Positions 8,911 through 21,689 of a DNA stretch of 64,000 bases are shown here, piece after piece. Made by a program: the position numbers and the translations under genes. Source of the stretch: Cydia pomonella (Eukaryota > Arthropoda > Insecta > Lepidoptera > Tortricidae); contig NC_084721.1 in the NCBI RefSeq assembly GCF_033807575.1, forward strand, positions 434,001 through 498,000. The letters run 5' to 3'. Under the pieces are notes generated by a model. That model saw nothing but the letters and a program-made list of their open reading frames with translations, was not told the origin of the DNA and searched no databases. Numbering within the stretch: the stretch's first letter is position 1; each line of letters begins with the position of its first letter.

Positions 8911-11254
8911 GGTACCACGGCTTGAGAGAGGGAACGTATATGAAAGGCCTGCGTAACAGAACTGCATTGAAGTCCTTGCGCTGCGGTATACAGGCCGATA
9001 GTGACTGCTGTGATTTTGCTTTGAGCTGGAATAGACAGCGTTTATAGTGCATCATTATACATAAGTAGAACTTTTGGTGTGGAAAACAAACCATGACTGT
9101 CGTTTATGACAAAATGACGCAGAAGTGAAGTGTTTTGTGTCAGGTACTGGTAAATAATGTACTCGGTGTTCGGATTAAATACTTTAGGCGAATTTAAATA
9201 TGTGATCATATTATTTAATGTGCTATAATTTAAAAAAGGGTAATGCGTGTTTTGTTAAGTTTAAAGCGCTAAAGTGTCTTACATTTGCATGTACGATACG
9301 CTTTAGTGAAATTCGTTTCACATTATTATTATTTTCCATTTTAGTCACAGAAGGTGTAGTTGCGATTATATTTAGTTAATATACAGAAAACTGTCCCTGA
9401 CTTGACTGTACTATACCCAGCTATATATTTATTAAACAGGTAAAGTCACCTGCATAATGAAGCACGCAAAAATATATGACACCCTTTTATGGCTTTACCT
9501 GAGAAGAAAACGTCAGCCCATTAACGCTCCGTAGCGCAGTCATATCTCTCTATCATTCTTCAATATTAGTGCGACAGTGACAGTTGGACTACTGTTGTTG
9601 GACGACTGGAATGTTGGCTACGCGGGCAGATATTTTTACGTGCCTCTTTATGCAACATATTATGTATTACAGGTGACTGTACTGTACAGTATCAACAGCT
9701 TGGTTTCTGGGCCACTTCGTTCTTTCAGCAGTGACAATCAATATGAAATCCATAGACGATGATGAACTGACATCAACTGGCACTGAAATCAATTTAATTG
9801 GTGAGGCGCATAGCACACTGAGGGCTTACCGCGAACCACGTTTGACGTATTGCCTCCCTGTCACACTTACGTACGAATTTACAGATGCGACAGAGAGGTA
9901 GATGTCGCTATAATACGCGCATAGCGTTGTCTCGCCCAAACATCGGAACGACGTGCGAATCGGATCCAGTGTGCTAAACGCCTTAACGTACAGTCGACGT
10001 CAAAAATAGGTTTACATTTTTCTTTAAAGGTGCTTTTATTCAATTTATTTTTTCAAAATGCTCTTTCAGTGGTTTTATTCATTTAATAGGTACCAGCGCA
10101 GATCTAAAGTATTATCTAGTGTAAATACCTACATGTTAACTTCATGATATTTATAAGTCAATGTACAATGTCTAATTGTTTATCTTTACGATAAGTATTA
10201 CCGGTAGAGTAGTACTGACGAGAGTTGCGTCATAGGTTCAGAGTATTCACCCTCCTACCCGAAGTTTGTATTTACACAATTATTGAAATACGACTGCATG
10301 GACTTTTCATTTGTTGGGAGAGTGGAGGATAGGAAAGATAGTTATTTTCAATTCAGTGCAATAAAATGATTTCTAAATAGAGTTTTTTTTTTTTGTTTGA
10401 AGTTATATATTTCTAACGGAAGATTCATGCATGATATGTAAATACACATTTTTTTGCTCGTAATAAGGCACTTCTATTTGTACCTAGTAGTTCCTAAGGG
10501 TTTGAAGACGGTGAATTTCTGAGCCTACCGCTTTAAATAGGGCACTGACGCGGGTGCTATGTTTTCTTGTAAAAAATTAATTGCTAGTAGTTAAATAAGC
10601 TCAGAATATTTCTTCGTTTGTAAGTCAAAGATGGGTACTTAAATTAAGTATTTATAGCTAAGAATTAAAAAGCTGCGAAAGTAGCTGAGCGGGTGAGGTG
10701 TTCAAAATGACCTACACACGCCCATAGTCACCTAAAAATAAGTTAAGTTTGGTCAATTTTGAACACCAAGCCCGCTTCTGCCGCAGCCTATACAAACACA
10801 AATATTTTATTTTCTTTTGTATTTGCCCGCCGAATAAATTCATACAATCTAAGTACGAGTTTTTCAAATAGAGTTGTATTCAAATTTAAATCATTATGTA
10901 TATGTATTGATATGATTTCAATATATTTTCACATTTCTAAATTTTTTCTACGTTTCCAAAAGTACCTTTAGCCCTTTGTATGTCTTTGTAAAACGTTTTC
11001 TATTGAATTAATAACCTTGAAAGTGTTCAAAGTTTGTCTAGTATGTATACGGGACACGGGACAAGGCATGCGAAAGACTAAACATTTTTTTAATTTCCCG
11101 TAAAACCTCCAAACTAAATTACAAGTGGTTCAACAAGAAAATGCTTAATTGATCAAATCTCAGAAACACTACGTTATTCATAATATTAATTCAACTTCTT
11201 AATTTTAAGTACATGTCTTAAGTGAAATGGAAAATGGACTAGGTAGATAGATAT
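8911..11254. other. Non-coding DNA downstream of Poxm
   Basis: No exon is recognised. 9525-9640 is a copy of a dispersed repeat also present at 18245-18365 (shared TATTAGTGCGAC.GTGACAGTTG and GTTGGCTACGCGGGC). 9800-9960 has the look of another old repeat (GTCGCTATAATACGCGCATA). The rest is AT-rich unique-looking sequence with a short poly-T run at 10384. Confidence 0.6.
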
Positions 11255-11462
11255 AGGGAGCGTGCATGAACTGTAGGCGGCAGCACAGGAGCCGTCAGAT
11301 TTTTGGCGCGCGGCGTAAATGTGATATATATTGTTCCGATGTAGCCCACAAGATGGCAGAACCTACTATGCACAGGAAAACACTTGACGTATAAATGTAC
11401 ATGTTTTTGGTTCCGATTCAGGCCACAAGATGGCAGACCCTCCAACGCGCACGGTCCCTATA
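11255..11462 (+). repeat. Dispersed repeat, long form
   Basis: It starts GGGAGCGTGCATGAACTGTA and ends CCTCCAACGCGCACGGTCCC. It carries two near-identical CCACAAGATGGCAGA blocks about 75 bp apart. The same family occurs as a short form at 58096-58230 and in reverse orientation at 43486-43700. The class is not assigned. Confidence 0.8.
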
Positions 11463-11479
11463 ATACTCTTTATTGGCAC

Positions 11480-11600
11480 ACCTCTGTAACAGTTACAGCT
11501 TAAAGAAAAACAATTGATTAGTGATAGAGGCAAACAACAGGCGGTCTTATCGCTAAAGAGTGATCTCTTCCAGACCACCTTTGAGTAGCGGAAACAAAAA
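11480..11600 (-). repeat. Retroposon 3'-end fragment
   Basis: It contains ACAGGCGGTCTTATCGCTAA followed by GTGATCTCTTCCAGACCACC. The same module is at 51055-51210 (same orientation, with a tail) and 57975-58095 (opposite orientation). At 51 kb the module is joined to an AATAAAG-like signal and a TTAC repeat read on the minus strand, so it is probably the 3' end of a LINE or SINE. Confidence 0.65.
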
Positions 11601-12072
11601 CAATTAATGAAAAAGAGTAGGTGTTGCAAAAAAAACCTTATGAAGCCTACTTTCATACACAATTTAGGTCAATAAACCTAGGTAACCTAGGTAGATATAG
11701 TTTAGTTAGAGGTTTTACGGCACTTTTGTTGGTAAAAAGTAACAATATGTTGGTAATTTGCATGACGTCACTTAAAACCTATTCTCTCGTTGTATGACTA
11801 AAGTACTTAATTATATGCGGGCCACAGCCTCCCGACCCGGCCTGAGGCAGTCAGGAGTCAGCTCAAAGGTCATTTCCAGGTTAAAGATTATTTTAACGAA
11901 TATTTTACATGATAGCATCAATTTGTAAGTAAATAAGTGCCTTTATTAGAGCTAACGGTGTAAATATATACATATATAGGTATTTATGATAATTTAGATC
12001 CATTTATGGATACGACCATTTACAAATTAAATCGGTTTGCACGTGACTAATTTGTTTTCCTTTCTCCTTTTA
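11601..12072. other. Non-coding, nothing recognised
   Basis: AT-rich sequence with short TA-rich runs. I see no exon and no clear repeat. Confidence 0.5.
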
Positions 12073-12329
12073 TACAGGGTGTTACAAAAATAGCGGGGTT
12101 ACGTTTAAGGGCATATTCAGTATCATGTTCTGATTAGGAAAAAAAAGAAGAAAAAAATTTTTGATGCGAAAAAAAATCAATGGGGCAGGTCGTTTAAATT
12201 GGCCAACTCTCGCTTCTCTCTCGCAATATCTCTTTTATCGCGTCAAAAAAAATTCTTCCACTTTTTCCTACAGAGGACATACCGAATATGCTCTTAAATG
12301 GATCCCCACTATTTATATTCCACCTTGTA
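12073..12329. mobile_element. Inverted-repeat MITE with TACAGGGTG-type ends, 257 bp
   Basis: The left end (TACAGGGTGTTACAAAAATA, then GCGGGG..TTTAAGGGCATATTC) pairs with the reverse complement of the right end (TACAAGGTGGAATATAAATA, then GTGGGG..TTTAAGAGCATATTC). The inverted match extends over about 55 bases with mismatches. The interior is A-rich. There is no coding capacity. Single ends of similar type (ACAGGGTG) occur at 4.98, 28.41 and 47.3 kb. Confidence 0.7.
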
Positions 12330-14595
12330 GATTAAATAAATGCCATTATAATATACATACAGACTAATTACTACGTAAGTACTTTATTGAACCGCACAGC
12401 AAGTCATCATCAACCGTTAATATGTAGGTAGGTGTAGGCTGAGCAAAAGCCGCATCTAAAAAAATAAAGAGTGATTTCGGCTATAATCCACACGCTAACC
12501 AAGTGCGAATTCGAAACATGAAACACTCCTCCAAATTTAGTTATAATTAAACGTACGAGTTTAGTTTCGCTCTGTTTTCCTTCACCATAGAAACTGGTAA
12601 AAAAATAAATAGGTATTTCGTGTGAAGTTCCGAGAAACACAATGGTATTGGTAATGGTAATGGTATTGTAAGTATTGTTTTTATTTCATGTTTTTTTTTT
12701 ATATTTATGTACCTATTGACAGATGCTGGCATAGTTGACATGATGGAAGTGCATATCCCACTCGGGACACTAATGTTTGGATAGCAAAAGTATATGCTTA
12801 GTAAAATTACATTTAAAAACTAGCCACCTAGAATATAATACTTAGGTATGCATACACATAAACCGCAAAAGATTTTATCGTCGAAACTCTAATTCCAACG
12901 AATGAAAATAATCTCGAGCGTTTTTAATTGATTCGCGGCGGGCAGCGGCGCGGGCGCAGCGCACACGACACTCGACCCGCTGAATCGGCTTTACAGGCGA
13001 AAACAATAACCCACACGAATTACCAATTAAATCCTTGCTTTGTTTCGAATTTAAAGCACCTAATCTGAAATTTTACTGAATTAATAACAAATTTTACGAT
13101 GGCAGAAAGCGCGGGAGCAAAAAACATGGCGACTGTAAAGTGACATCCGACGCTCTGACGTAATTAAACCGCCGGCGGCTTTGCGCAGGCGCGGCTCCGC
13201 CGTAAAACCTTCGCGAATAAAATCAAATAAGAATTTGTAAGCATTCGACGTGTATTTATTCGAGCACGCAGGTAAACCTCGAATCGATCCAATGGAATAA
13301 GAAATGTTGATTTTTAAAAGGAATTATTTTCCCGGTTAATGTTAGTGTTTATAGGGGTTTGTCATTTATTAGTTAACACGCGGCTTATCTAACTTATCTT
13401 TGAACGGATGTCGAGTAGAATGTATGGGAACCAATACATTCTACGACTCTTCTCTTTCCGCACATACTCCATACGTTTTGCATTATCAGTTAGCCGCGCA
13501 AGATAAACAATTTCATGTTAAATCATATTTTAGAAAATTTGCATAAGTAAATTAATGTGAACACACCAGAGGCATGAAAAAATATTTATATTTTTAATTA
13601 AAGAAAAACGGAGAAATTCACCACCACGGGCATATTTATGACTGGCATGGCAACAGCGGCAAATATCGGACACCGGTTCGCCGTCCTATAAATGTAACGC
13701 GCGCCAAAGCGCGGTTGGTCTGGTGTGAGCCGTGTGAGTAGGAGCCTGGCATGAGCATGTCTGATGTGTAAGTATAAGTAATATAACTCCCATTTTCCTT
13801 TCAACGAACGGCCTTCTTCACACTCACTGAAGGACGGGGAGCAAAGTAATGTTTGTCAGAGGTATTGGTTGATGCCATATAACAGGAAATTGATGTGGAT
13901 AGATCAATTGACTTTATATAAAAGTCTTTATATAAAATTACAATAGTACCTACCTACCACTACAAAATCATGTAAGTAAACAAATACGTGAGGTAGATCA
14001 CAGACAAAAAAAGCAGTAAAAAAATTGCGGCTAGGTTTACACGGCGTTAATTTTACTAGTATACCTACCGTATACGGGATTTTATCGAATACCGTAGTGA
14101 CAGCAAAATTAATAGCATGACAACTTACAAAATCGTTCACACGGCTAGACGGCTTTCCCGCATAGACGTCGCCGTGTGAACCTTGCCTATTGGGTTATTG
14201 GGTAACTAAGCACAGAAAGTTCTAGCGCGCAATTATTCGTACAATTATAAGATTGCAATATTATTTTGTTCATTTAAAAAAAAAATACATGCTAAAACTA
14301 TCAGATAATCAATTGCTAGGCTTCCAACCAATTATATAGGTATGAGAGGTATAGATAATCACGCCGCCCTGTCAATTGCCATTTACTACATGATTTTACT
14401 GACAATCATGATTACCTTATCTCTAATCTCCGTCGAGTAATTTACTGGCTTACACCGGATTACGCGATTCATGCTGTTTAGTGCTTGTCCGATCCGAGCC
14501 TAATTAATTACTTGTGAGTAATTACACATTTCATACGCACACGCGCACCACACCTGATTGCAACTAATCCAAGTAATATGAGAAAAAAACTCTCA
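12330..14595. other. Non-coding with two GC-rich islets
   Basis: No exon is recognised. GC-rich patches at 12935-12985 and 13165-13215 stand out against AT-rich surroundings and might be regulatory. A short (GGTAAT)n-like stretch is at 12645-12665. The open frames here are short and have no recognisable product. Confidence 0.5.
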
Positions 14596-14599
14596 TTTT

Positions 14600-14790
14600 T
14601 GGGACTTCATTGAGACAAACTGGCAAAAACGGAACCCTTATAGTTTCGTCGTGTCCGTCTGTCCATCGATCTGCCCGTATGACACAGCAATTATATTCGA
14701 AAACTATAAATGGAATTTGGAACATATAGGTGTATTTTGCTAAAGCCGTTACTTTGTTAAAGTAAAAAAAAATATAGATAAGTAGCCCCC
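14600..14790 (-). repeat. Partial copy of the 'GGGTTCCGT' dispersed repeat
   Basis: It contains GGCAAAAACGGAACCCTTAT and a GTGTCCGTCTGTCC block, matching the reverse complement of the 3' half of the repeats at 19411-19954 and 62205-63118. The 5' half is missing. Confidence 0.7.
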
Positions 14791-15080
14791 CATCTCCATA
14801 CATATAACTTAAAACGATTGTCCAAAAAATTAGTGACCTCTAAAATACAGCTTAATTAAAACTTTTCACGGAAATTGATTTGAAAATGACCGGTTGATTT
14901 TTTTTTTCAAAAATTTTTATTTTTATTAAAAGGACGTAAATTCTGTTAAGGTACTCACTTTTTTACAAGATTTTATTTAACTTGCCCTGTTAGTTGTTGG
15001 TTGACATAGTTAGTATGGGTCAAATCTCGGAAAATATTAGGGTCATATTTTTCCGATTGAGCTGAAATTTTGCTGCCGCT

Positions 15081-15260
15081 TTCGAATGAAAGAAGCGCCT
15101 GGCATTCGTTGGCTCGTTGGGTGGATGAAATTCGAAAAATCGCGGGACACTTCTGGATGCGACTAGCCCAGGACCGGGATAAGTGGCGTACACGAAGAGA
15201 GGCCTGTGCTCAGCAGTGGGCGACTGGAGGCTAAAAATGATGAATGATGATGGTGATGTA
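15081..15260 (+). pseudogene. 3' end of an RTE-like LINE
   Basis: The frame encodes WVDEIRKIAGHFWMRLAQDR, then DKWRTRREACAQQWATGG and a stop, followed by an ATGATGATG-type tail. This is the usual C-terminus (R.R...W.D.., W.....EA.AQQW) of RTE-like LINEs common in Lepidoptera. It is 5'-truncated. Confidence 0.8.
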
Positions 15261-15428
15261 AGTCGGGTGACAATGCTATATTATGGTACCATCCAGCTGA
15301 TCTGATAATAGAGACAGGAGGTGGCCATCGGAACTCTGTGATGAGTATTAGTTATCTGTGGTAAGAAAAGTACAGTCAGCGATAAAAGCTTGTACCAAAA
15401 ATGAAATTTTTGGCAAAAACTTACGATT

Positions 15429-15488
15429 GTTTGGCTTTTTCATATGATAAAAAGGTAAGGACCTTCTTATCATATGAAAAAGCCAAAC
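15429..15488. repeat. Near-perfect 28-bp hairpin
   Basis: The left arm at 15429-15456 (GTTTGGCTTTTTCATATGAT...) pairs with the right arm at 15461-15488 with one mismatch and a 4-base loop. A CAGTCAGCG end preceded by TA lies upstream at 15373, so the hairpin may be the core of a one-ended Tc1-like MITE. Confidence 0.75.
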
Positions 15489-18244
15489 TCTCCACCACGC
15501 GTGGACTGACACGCACATGGCAAGTGTTTTCTCATGCATACATTGAATCCCGGGAGAGATTTTTAGGTCACTTTAATGGTCCACTAATCTAGACGTGGGT
15601 TAAATTCATTTCAACGAGCCCATCTTGTCTAATATTTCCATTTTATCGGATATCACACGCAACACAAAATGGAGCCTCACATAGAGCTGCTTTAAGTAGG
15701 TACGAAGCCATGGACGCGGGGCACACTTCATCGTCTATTATTTTACCTGTAGTAAACAATTATATAATATATATGTATTCGTAATTCTATTAAAACACTT
15801 TACAACCACATCTCAAGTGGTGGGTAGAAACATGGCACAAACCATCACAAACAAGTCAAGCCAGTGGCCACACGTTCTCGCCCTGACGACCGACAGGCCC
15901 GACAGCTGAGGCTCTAAGGCGCCACCCGCGGTCCATTGCATCTGGGCGGAGCGGCTCGGGTTTCACTTTCAAAGCGCCCGCGCCCCCTCGGCGACAACGT
16001 CTATGATACTGGTGTGGCTACGAAAATATACTTTTAAAAATGTATAAAAAGTATATCAGTTCAACTGCGGTGGCAGCATGGTTCCATTTTTATCACTTGT
16101 CACTATGTCCATCACTTTCTCACTTACATACTTGTTAGAACGTGACAGGCATGGTGACAAATGATAAAGAGCCGACCATCTTAACCCTACTGCTGCAGCA
16201 AACAAAGCTTATCGACTCATGAGGTATAATTTTATATATGGTGTTTAATCTAAATAGGATAGCGTGGAAAATCTGATACTATTACACTATACTTAGAAAA
16301 AAAATGTACTTAGGATTCACCAAGCCGGTTTAAGAAAATATTCAATCCGCACTCAAATATTTTTATAAGAAGACTTACGTGACACTATGATACATTGCAA
16401 CTTAATTTTGACCTTCGTCCCAGTTCAGGGTTCTAGTACTAGGTAGTCTTTATCTTACTAGGTACTACTATTGATATATATTCCAGCAATTACAGTTAGC
16501 ATCATATAGGTAGAAAGTGGATTTATAAAGTGGGCAAATATATCGCACAAACCCTTATTTCTATGGCATCTACGTAGGTATTGTTATAATAATAATAGCC
16601 CTTTATTCATGCAATTTGTTCGCGTCCATACTTCCGTCAAGTTCTTTAATATAAACTGTTACCAAATATCCCGTGAGATGGCGCTGTACCGGGAGCGGTG
16701 ATTTCTACATCACGCTATCGAAATGTTTATAGGGATTGTATATAAGAGTTTGAGATAATTTTTAAAATATTGGCTTTATTTGTGACTGGTGGTTCATTTT
16801 CATAGTCAATCCTCCTAAAGTAAAGAGTGTCCTTTTTTGAAAGAGTTAGGAGTACGTACATAATTTAACAATATTACAATTACATAATTAGCATATAACA
16901 TGCAAATAATATCTACTTATTTATCAATATTTTTCATAAATAATAAATTTATATTTTACAGCTTTCTATTATGTAATATTAATTGATTTGTACGAATTTT
17001 ATTAAGATTAAAAATAAATGAATTATTTATTATAGATATAGTTACAACGGTGTCTTACGGTATATTTAGCAGTACTGTACTGTACTACATCGGCCTAATG
17101 TTGAATTAGTTTTTCAGGAAAGTGAACTTCGACAATAATAATTATTACCTAACAATGTTTTATGAAATTATCATAGCAATAAATGAATTGTCAAGAGGGA
17201 AGTATACCTACCACGAGATCGTCCATGCAAACAGAGAGTTTTTCCATTTCTAAATATTTTCCATTCTCCATGATTTTTTAGTATGTTTCCTTTCTTTTCA
17301 AATTTTCAAAACATTTTTTTTAATGTGAAACGTATAAATCTACAATATATTACGCTGAAGCGATCAACATCAAAATCAAAGTGATTTGTTATGATTTAGT
17401 TAGTAGAAAACGTTTTTTTCCGAAATGGAATTACTTACATAGAAAAATTACCGTTATTTCGTAAGCTTCGAAAACCTATTCTTCCCTCTTAAAAGGCAAA
17501 ATCCTAACGAGTAAGGGGTAACCTATTTCTTACTTTTAAATTGTTGCTGTGCTACCTGCTGAACATACTGGTGAATACAGAAGGGGTAAAAGCTGCCTCA
17601 AATTTAAACTGCCGGCAATAAATATTTTTATCGCTTTTCCCTAGACTTTATCGATATTAAATTGATCGTGAGCGTGACCCACATAGACAATTTGGCTAGA
17701 GTTTACCTGTGCCGGGCGCCATGTGACGCGGCCGAGTGACCCGGGGCGGGGCGCGCGCGTCGCGTTACAAAGCGCGCCGGCGGCGGCGCATTCGTCACGC
17801 CTAAGTCTGCGCATGCGACACAGACGCAGTGGCAAAAAATCGCACAACGGCGGTGGATTGTAGGGATGATCATGTAGAATTAAGCTTGAGATATTGTAAT
17901 CAACCAAATTAATGTGACAGACCTCTGTACCGAAAAAAATGTAAATTTCAAGGCGCAGTAATTTTGTTTCTAAGCAAGATGACTACGGCATTTTTACCGC
18001 GATAAAAAGTCTTATTATTATATAGTAAATAAAAAAGATCACTGAAAATTGGTCTTTTCCAAATAGCAAGAAAATTTGCAACATCCTACATGCCTGATTT
18101 CAAAACTCATAAAATTACCTCGAAGTTTCGTGCATTTCATAATAAATAACTAATTTAGTATGCTGTCTCTTGAACAGAAGCCTCGAAGCGGCAGGTCTCT
18201 AGGAACAAGTGACCCTGGGCCCATCACAAAGATTGCTAATAGCT
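15489..18244. other. Non-coding with two GC islands
   Basis: No exon is recognised. The GC-rich island at 15880-16000 contains a CAGCTG E-box and GGGCGG-like words. A second island at 17705-17830 is very CpG-rich and includes TGCGCATGCG (17808-17817), close to the NRF-1/erect wing consensus. The minus-strand open frame over the second island is composition-driven. The sequence between is strongly AT-rich. Confidence 0.5.
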
Positions 18245-18365
18245 AATAGAATCCGTAGCGTAGCGTAGTCATCTCTCTCTATCACTCTCCCATATTAGTG
18301 CGACTGTGACAGTTGCGTTTCGTTCGCCACGGAGCGTGAACGATATGCACGTTGGCTACGCGGGC
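18245..18365 (+). repeat. Dispersed repeat (second copy of the 9.5-kb family)
   Basis: It shares CCGTAGCG..GTCAT, CTCTCTATCA, ATATTAGTGCGAC.GTGACAG and GTTGGCTACGCGGGC with 9525-9640. The class is unknown. Confidence 0.7.
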
Positions 18366-19410
18366 TGACATAATTATCGTAAACACTGGGGTACATATCC
18401 GTCTAAAGTGGAACAAAAGTCAGTTCAGTTCTTCGTACGAAGGTAAACTTAATTCTAGGCCTAAGTCGAAAATCATACAATTTCCTTCGTACAAAAATCG
18501 CATTTGGTAGTTGACATAGAATAGAATAAGAGCTCCAAACGTCCTGTAGTGCCGTTCTCTCTCAGCCATTATTGGGCTCAAATCAAAAGTGTATTAAAAG
18601 AGAAGAATGAAATAGCTAAAAAACATTAACAATTCCAGCAGGTGACGGGCTGATGCAGGCAAATATGAAAAACGGATCCGTAAAAAGCTGCCACTGAATG
18701 CGCTAGGAAGAAGCTGCCACAGAAAAAATAATTAATAAATAAACTGACAATTATCTAAATTAAAAATAGCTTTTTATTGTAGTTATTTTAAAAACATTAG
18801 TTTGTTCACAATCAATTACAGTTTTTTTTTCGGTACACCACTTATATTTTCGGGAGACCTGATAGAGAAAGTTCCGTTTAAAAAAATCGAATAAATTACA
18901 TGTGGTCGTGTTTTTCTAATTTTCCTATCAAAGAATATAAATTATTACTGAAACGTCGTTTAATAAAATGCGACGTAAAATTGTGGAATCGTTTTCGAGA
19001 ACAAGAAAAAAACCCTAAACCATTATAATATTATGCTCGTATTTTTATCTTATCTGAGGTCACTATGCTGACCTCCAAATGTGAAACATTTAATGAGACT
19101 ATGAATCTATAATATTATAAATATTATTTATAGCCATTTAATGATGCCTATGACGACGAACGTTGGAACGTGATAGCTTGGGATTTATTAATATTAACGA
19201 GTTTAACGACGTCCCAACCGAATACGTAGAAAACATAATATTTATTTGTGGTAGGTACTAAAGTTGTTGTTTCTCATGTTTAAACTGATTATATAGCAAG
19301 TAAAAAAATATGTAAAGATAAAATATGTAAAATAGTAACAATTAAAATAGATGCATTTCGATACCGATTTTTGCTGTACTGTGATGCCTGTGGCTGTAAA
19401 TCCTGTTAAT
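18366..19410. other. Non-coding, nothing recognised
   Basis: AT-rich DNA with poly-A and poly-T runs. No exon or clear repeat is seen. Confidence 0.5.
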
Positions 19411-19954
19411 AAAAGCGGCCAAGTGCGAGTCGGGCTCGCCCATGAAGGGTTCCGTACCATTTATGACGTATTAAAAAAAACTACTTACTAGATCTCGTTC
19501 AAACCAATTTTCGGTGGAAGTTTGCATGGTAATGTATATCATATATTTTTTTTTGATTTTTCATTCTGTTATTTTAGAAGTTACAGGGGGGGGGGGACAC
19601 ACATTTTACCACTTTGGAAGTGTCTCTCGCGCAAACTATTCAGTTTAGAAAAAAATGATATTAGAAACCTAAATATCATTTTTGAAGACCTATGACACGT
19701 ATGGGTTTGATGAAAAAAGATTTTTTGAGTTTCGGTTCTAAGTATGGGGAGCCCTCAAAATTTATTGTTTTTTTTTTCTATTTTTGTGTAAAAATCTTAA
19801 TGCGGTTCATAGAATACATCTACTTACCAAGTTTGAACAGTATAGCTCTTATAGTTTCGGAAAAAAGTGGCTGTGACATAAACGGACAGACAGACGGACA
19901 TGACGAATCTATAAGGGTTCCGTTTTTTGCCGTTTGGCTACGGAACCCTAAAAA
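19411..19954 (+). repeat. 'GGGTTCCGT' dispersed repeat, near full length
   Basis: It begins AAAAGCGGCCAAGTGCGAGT, then CGGGCTCGCCCATGAAGGGT, and ends GGCTACGGAACCCTAAAA. The 3' end is an inverted copy of the subterminal AAGGGTTCCGTA of the 5' end. The interior has a GACAGACAGACGGACA block and an 11-base G run (19586-19596). Other copies are at 62205-63118, 55205-55560 (minus) and 14600-14790 (partial, minus). This repeat is widespread in Lepidoptera as far as I recall; I do not assign a class. Confidence 0.8.
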
Positions 19955-20244
19955 TGAGATAAGCTATTTTTCAAGTATATATTTTATGATAAATGAGGAA
20001 AAAACATAAAATAGCATATTTTCTGTAACCTAACACGTCATGATTGACGTCACAGATTATCATGAATTCAATTGACCGATTGACTTTACGAAACAGCAGT
20101 CCCGGCAGTCCCACTTCACCAATTGTCGCTTCCTGAGAGAACATGCACCCAATACTATATCTAAAAAAACACCCAAATCCTAATAGTGATCCTATCCTTT
20201 CAAGACCCAGCCATACAAGGACAAAATGCAAAACTTGTCAGTGA

Positions 20245-20400
20245 AATCTAGACACGCGGTAGCGTGACTAGCCAAGTTCAGAAAAAAAGGAACTGGCGAT
20301 GTAGCAACCGTGTGTAATATTATACGAACCATTTCGAGCCACTTTTGACCCCTTCACACCTGTTTAACCTGCACATATTCAATTTGGCACATTTATTCAA
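20245..20400 (+). repeat. Dispersed repeat (same family as 2575-2740)
   Basis: It has AAATCTAGACACGCGGTAGC, AAGGAACTGGCGA, CAACCGTGTGTAATATTA, ACGAACCATTT and CTTTTGACCCCTTCACA, all shared with the 2.6-kb copy in the same order. The minus-strand sequence at 55.2 kb carries a related head. Confidence 0.75.
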
Positions 20401-20899
20401 GCCCCTTAGCTTCTCAAGAACACAAAACTTCGTTGAGAAACTAGTAGTTCGCCCCGAACTGAGAACTCGTGGTTCGCCAAAAAGGTGGAAATTAGAATTG
20501 AATGCACCTACTTAGAAAACCGCGTACGATTTATTGCAAGGTCTGTGGAGCCACTTCCAGAAGACCTAGAAACCAATAGTTTGGCATCGTGGTAGACTAT
20601 TAGGTGTATGTAGAGGAAAAAATCTCAAAACTGAAAATTGATTGATAATTCGACGGAAAATATCATATATTAAAAAATATATATCTGGGGACACGGTAGC
20701 TCCGCCAAGACGAGCTAAGCAAAGCGCAAGGGCCCTACCTAACTTTTCTCGAAGCGATTCGTCGTTTTTGTGAATCCTCATAACTTGGGTTTGGATTATA
20801 CCAGATAAACAAAATTCTCGGGATGTAAATGTTAATAGTTGACTTATTAAGCATAAAAATTTTCAATTGCATAGCTTCTAATACTTAGTTTAGATATTA

Positions 20900-21660
20900 T
20901 TCATACAGAACTTCAGCAAATACCTCAAGATCAGAGAAACGCAAGCCTTCCAATTGGACTTCAAATGAATCGTGCAAAGACTCAGATGATGACTAATACG
21001 CACGAACGTATTAGAGTTGAGGTAGACGGGCAGATTATATTACAATATGTCAACGAGTATATATATATACGAGTAAGTATATACTTGGGCCAGTTAGTCT
21101 CTTTCAGCGACAGGCAAGACAAGGAGGTCGAGCGCCGTGTTCAAAATGCCTGGAAGAGCTATTGGTCCATGAAGGAACTAATGAAGGGCGACCTTCCAAT
21201 GTCACTAAAGCGTAAACTTGTTGATATGTGGTATTCTGCCTGTCCTAACCTACGGTGCCCAAACATGGTCGCTCACCGAGAGTCAGAAGTCCAAATTGAA
21301 GGTATGCCAACGAGCAATGGAGCGCAGCATTCTAAGTGTCACAAGGACGGATCGCATCCGAAACACTACATTTCGCTCCAAAACACGCTTAGCTGACGTA
21401 GGGGCGAAGACCGCCAGGCTGATGTAGGACTGGGCGGATCACGTCTGCCGCATGCATCCGGAAAGGTGGGCTAGTATAGCCACCAAGTGGATGCCGCAAG
21501 TTAAGCGCGAACGTGGCAGGCCCAGACGGAGATGGTGGGACGACCTAGACACCTTCATCAGTAACTGGCCAAAAATAGCACAACAGCGGGAGCTGTGGAG
21601 ATCACGGGAGAGCCTTCGCCCAGCAGTGGGACACTATGACGGGCTAATAAAAAAATATAT
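20900..21660 (+). pseudogene. Decayed RTE-like LINE, C-terminal half
   Basis: Successive frames encode NRAKTQMMTN, then SFSDRQDKEVERRVQNAWKS, GDLPMSLKRKLVD, then (frameshifted) LPVLTYGAQTWSLTESQKSK and LKVCQRAMERSILSVTRTDR. These are followed by DWADHVCRMHPERWASIATKW, then GRPRRRWWDDLD and LRPAVGHYDG. This order is the thumb and C-terminal end of RTE-type LINE proteins. At least one frameshift and one in-frame stop (TAG after ARLM) inactivate it. It ends in an A/T-rich tail near 21660. Confidence 0.85.
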
Positions 21661-21689
21661 AATTATATTATTATCTAAACAACCCCGAT

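Noticed and set aside
17641..17907. 88-codon minus-strand frame over a CpG-rich island
   Set aside because: Composition-driven open frame with no recognisable domain; more likely a regulatory islet.
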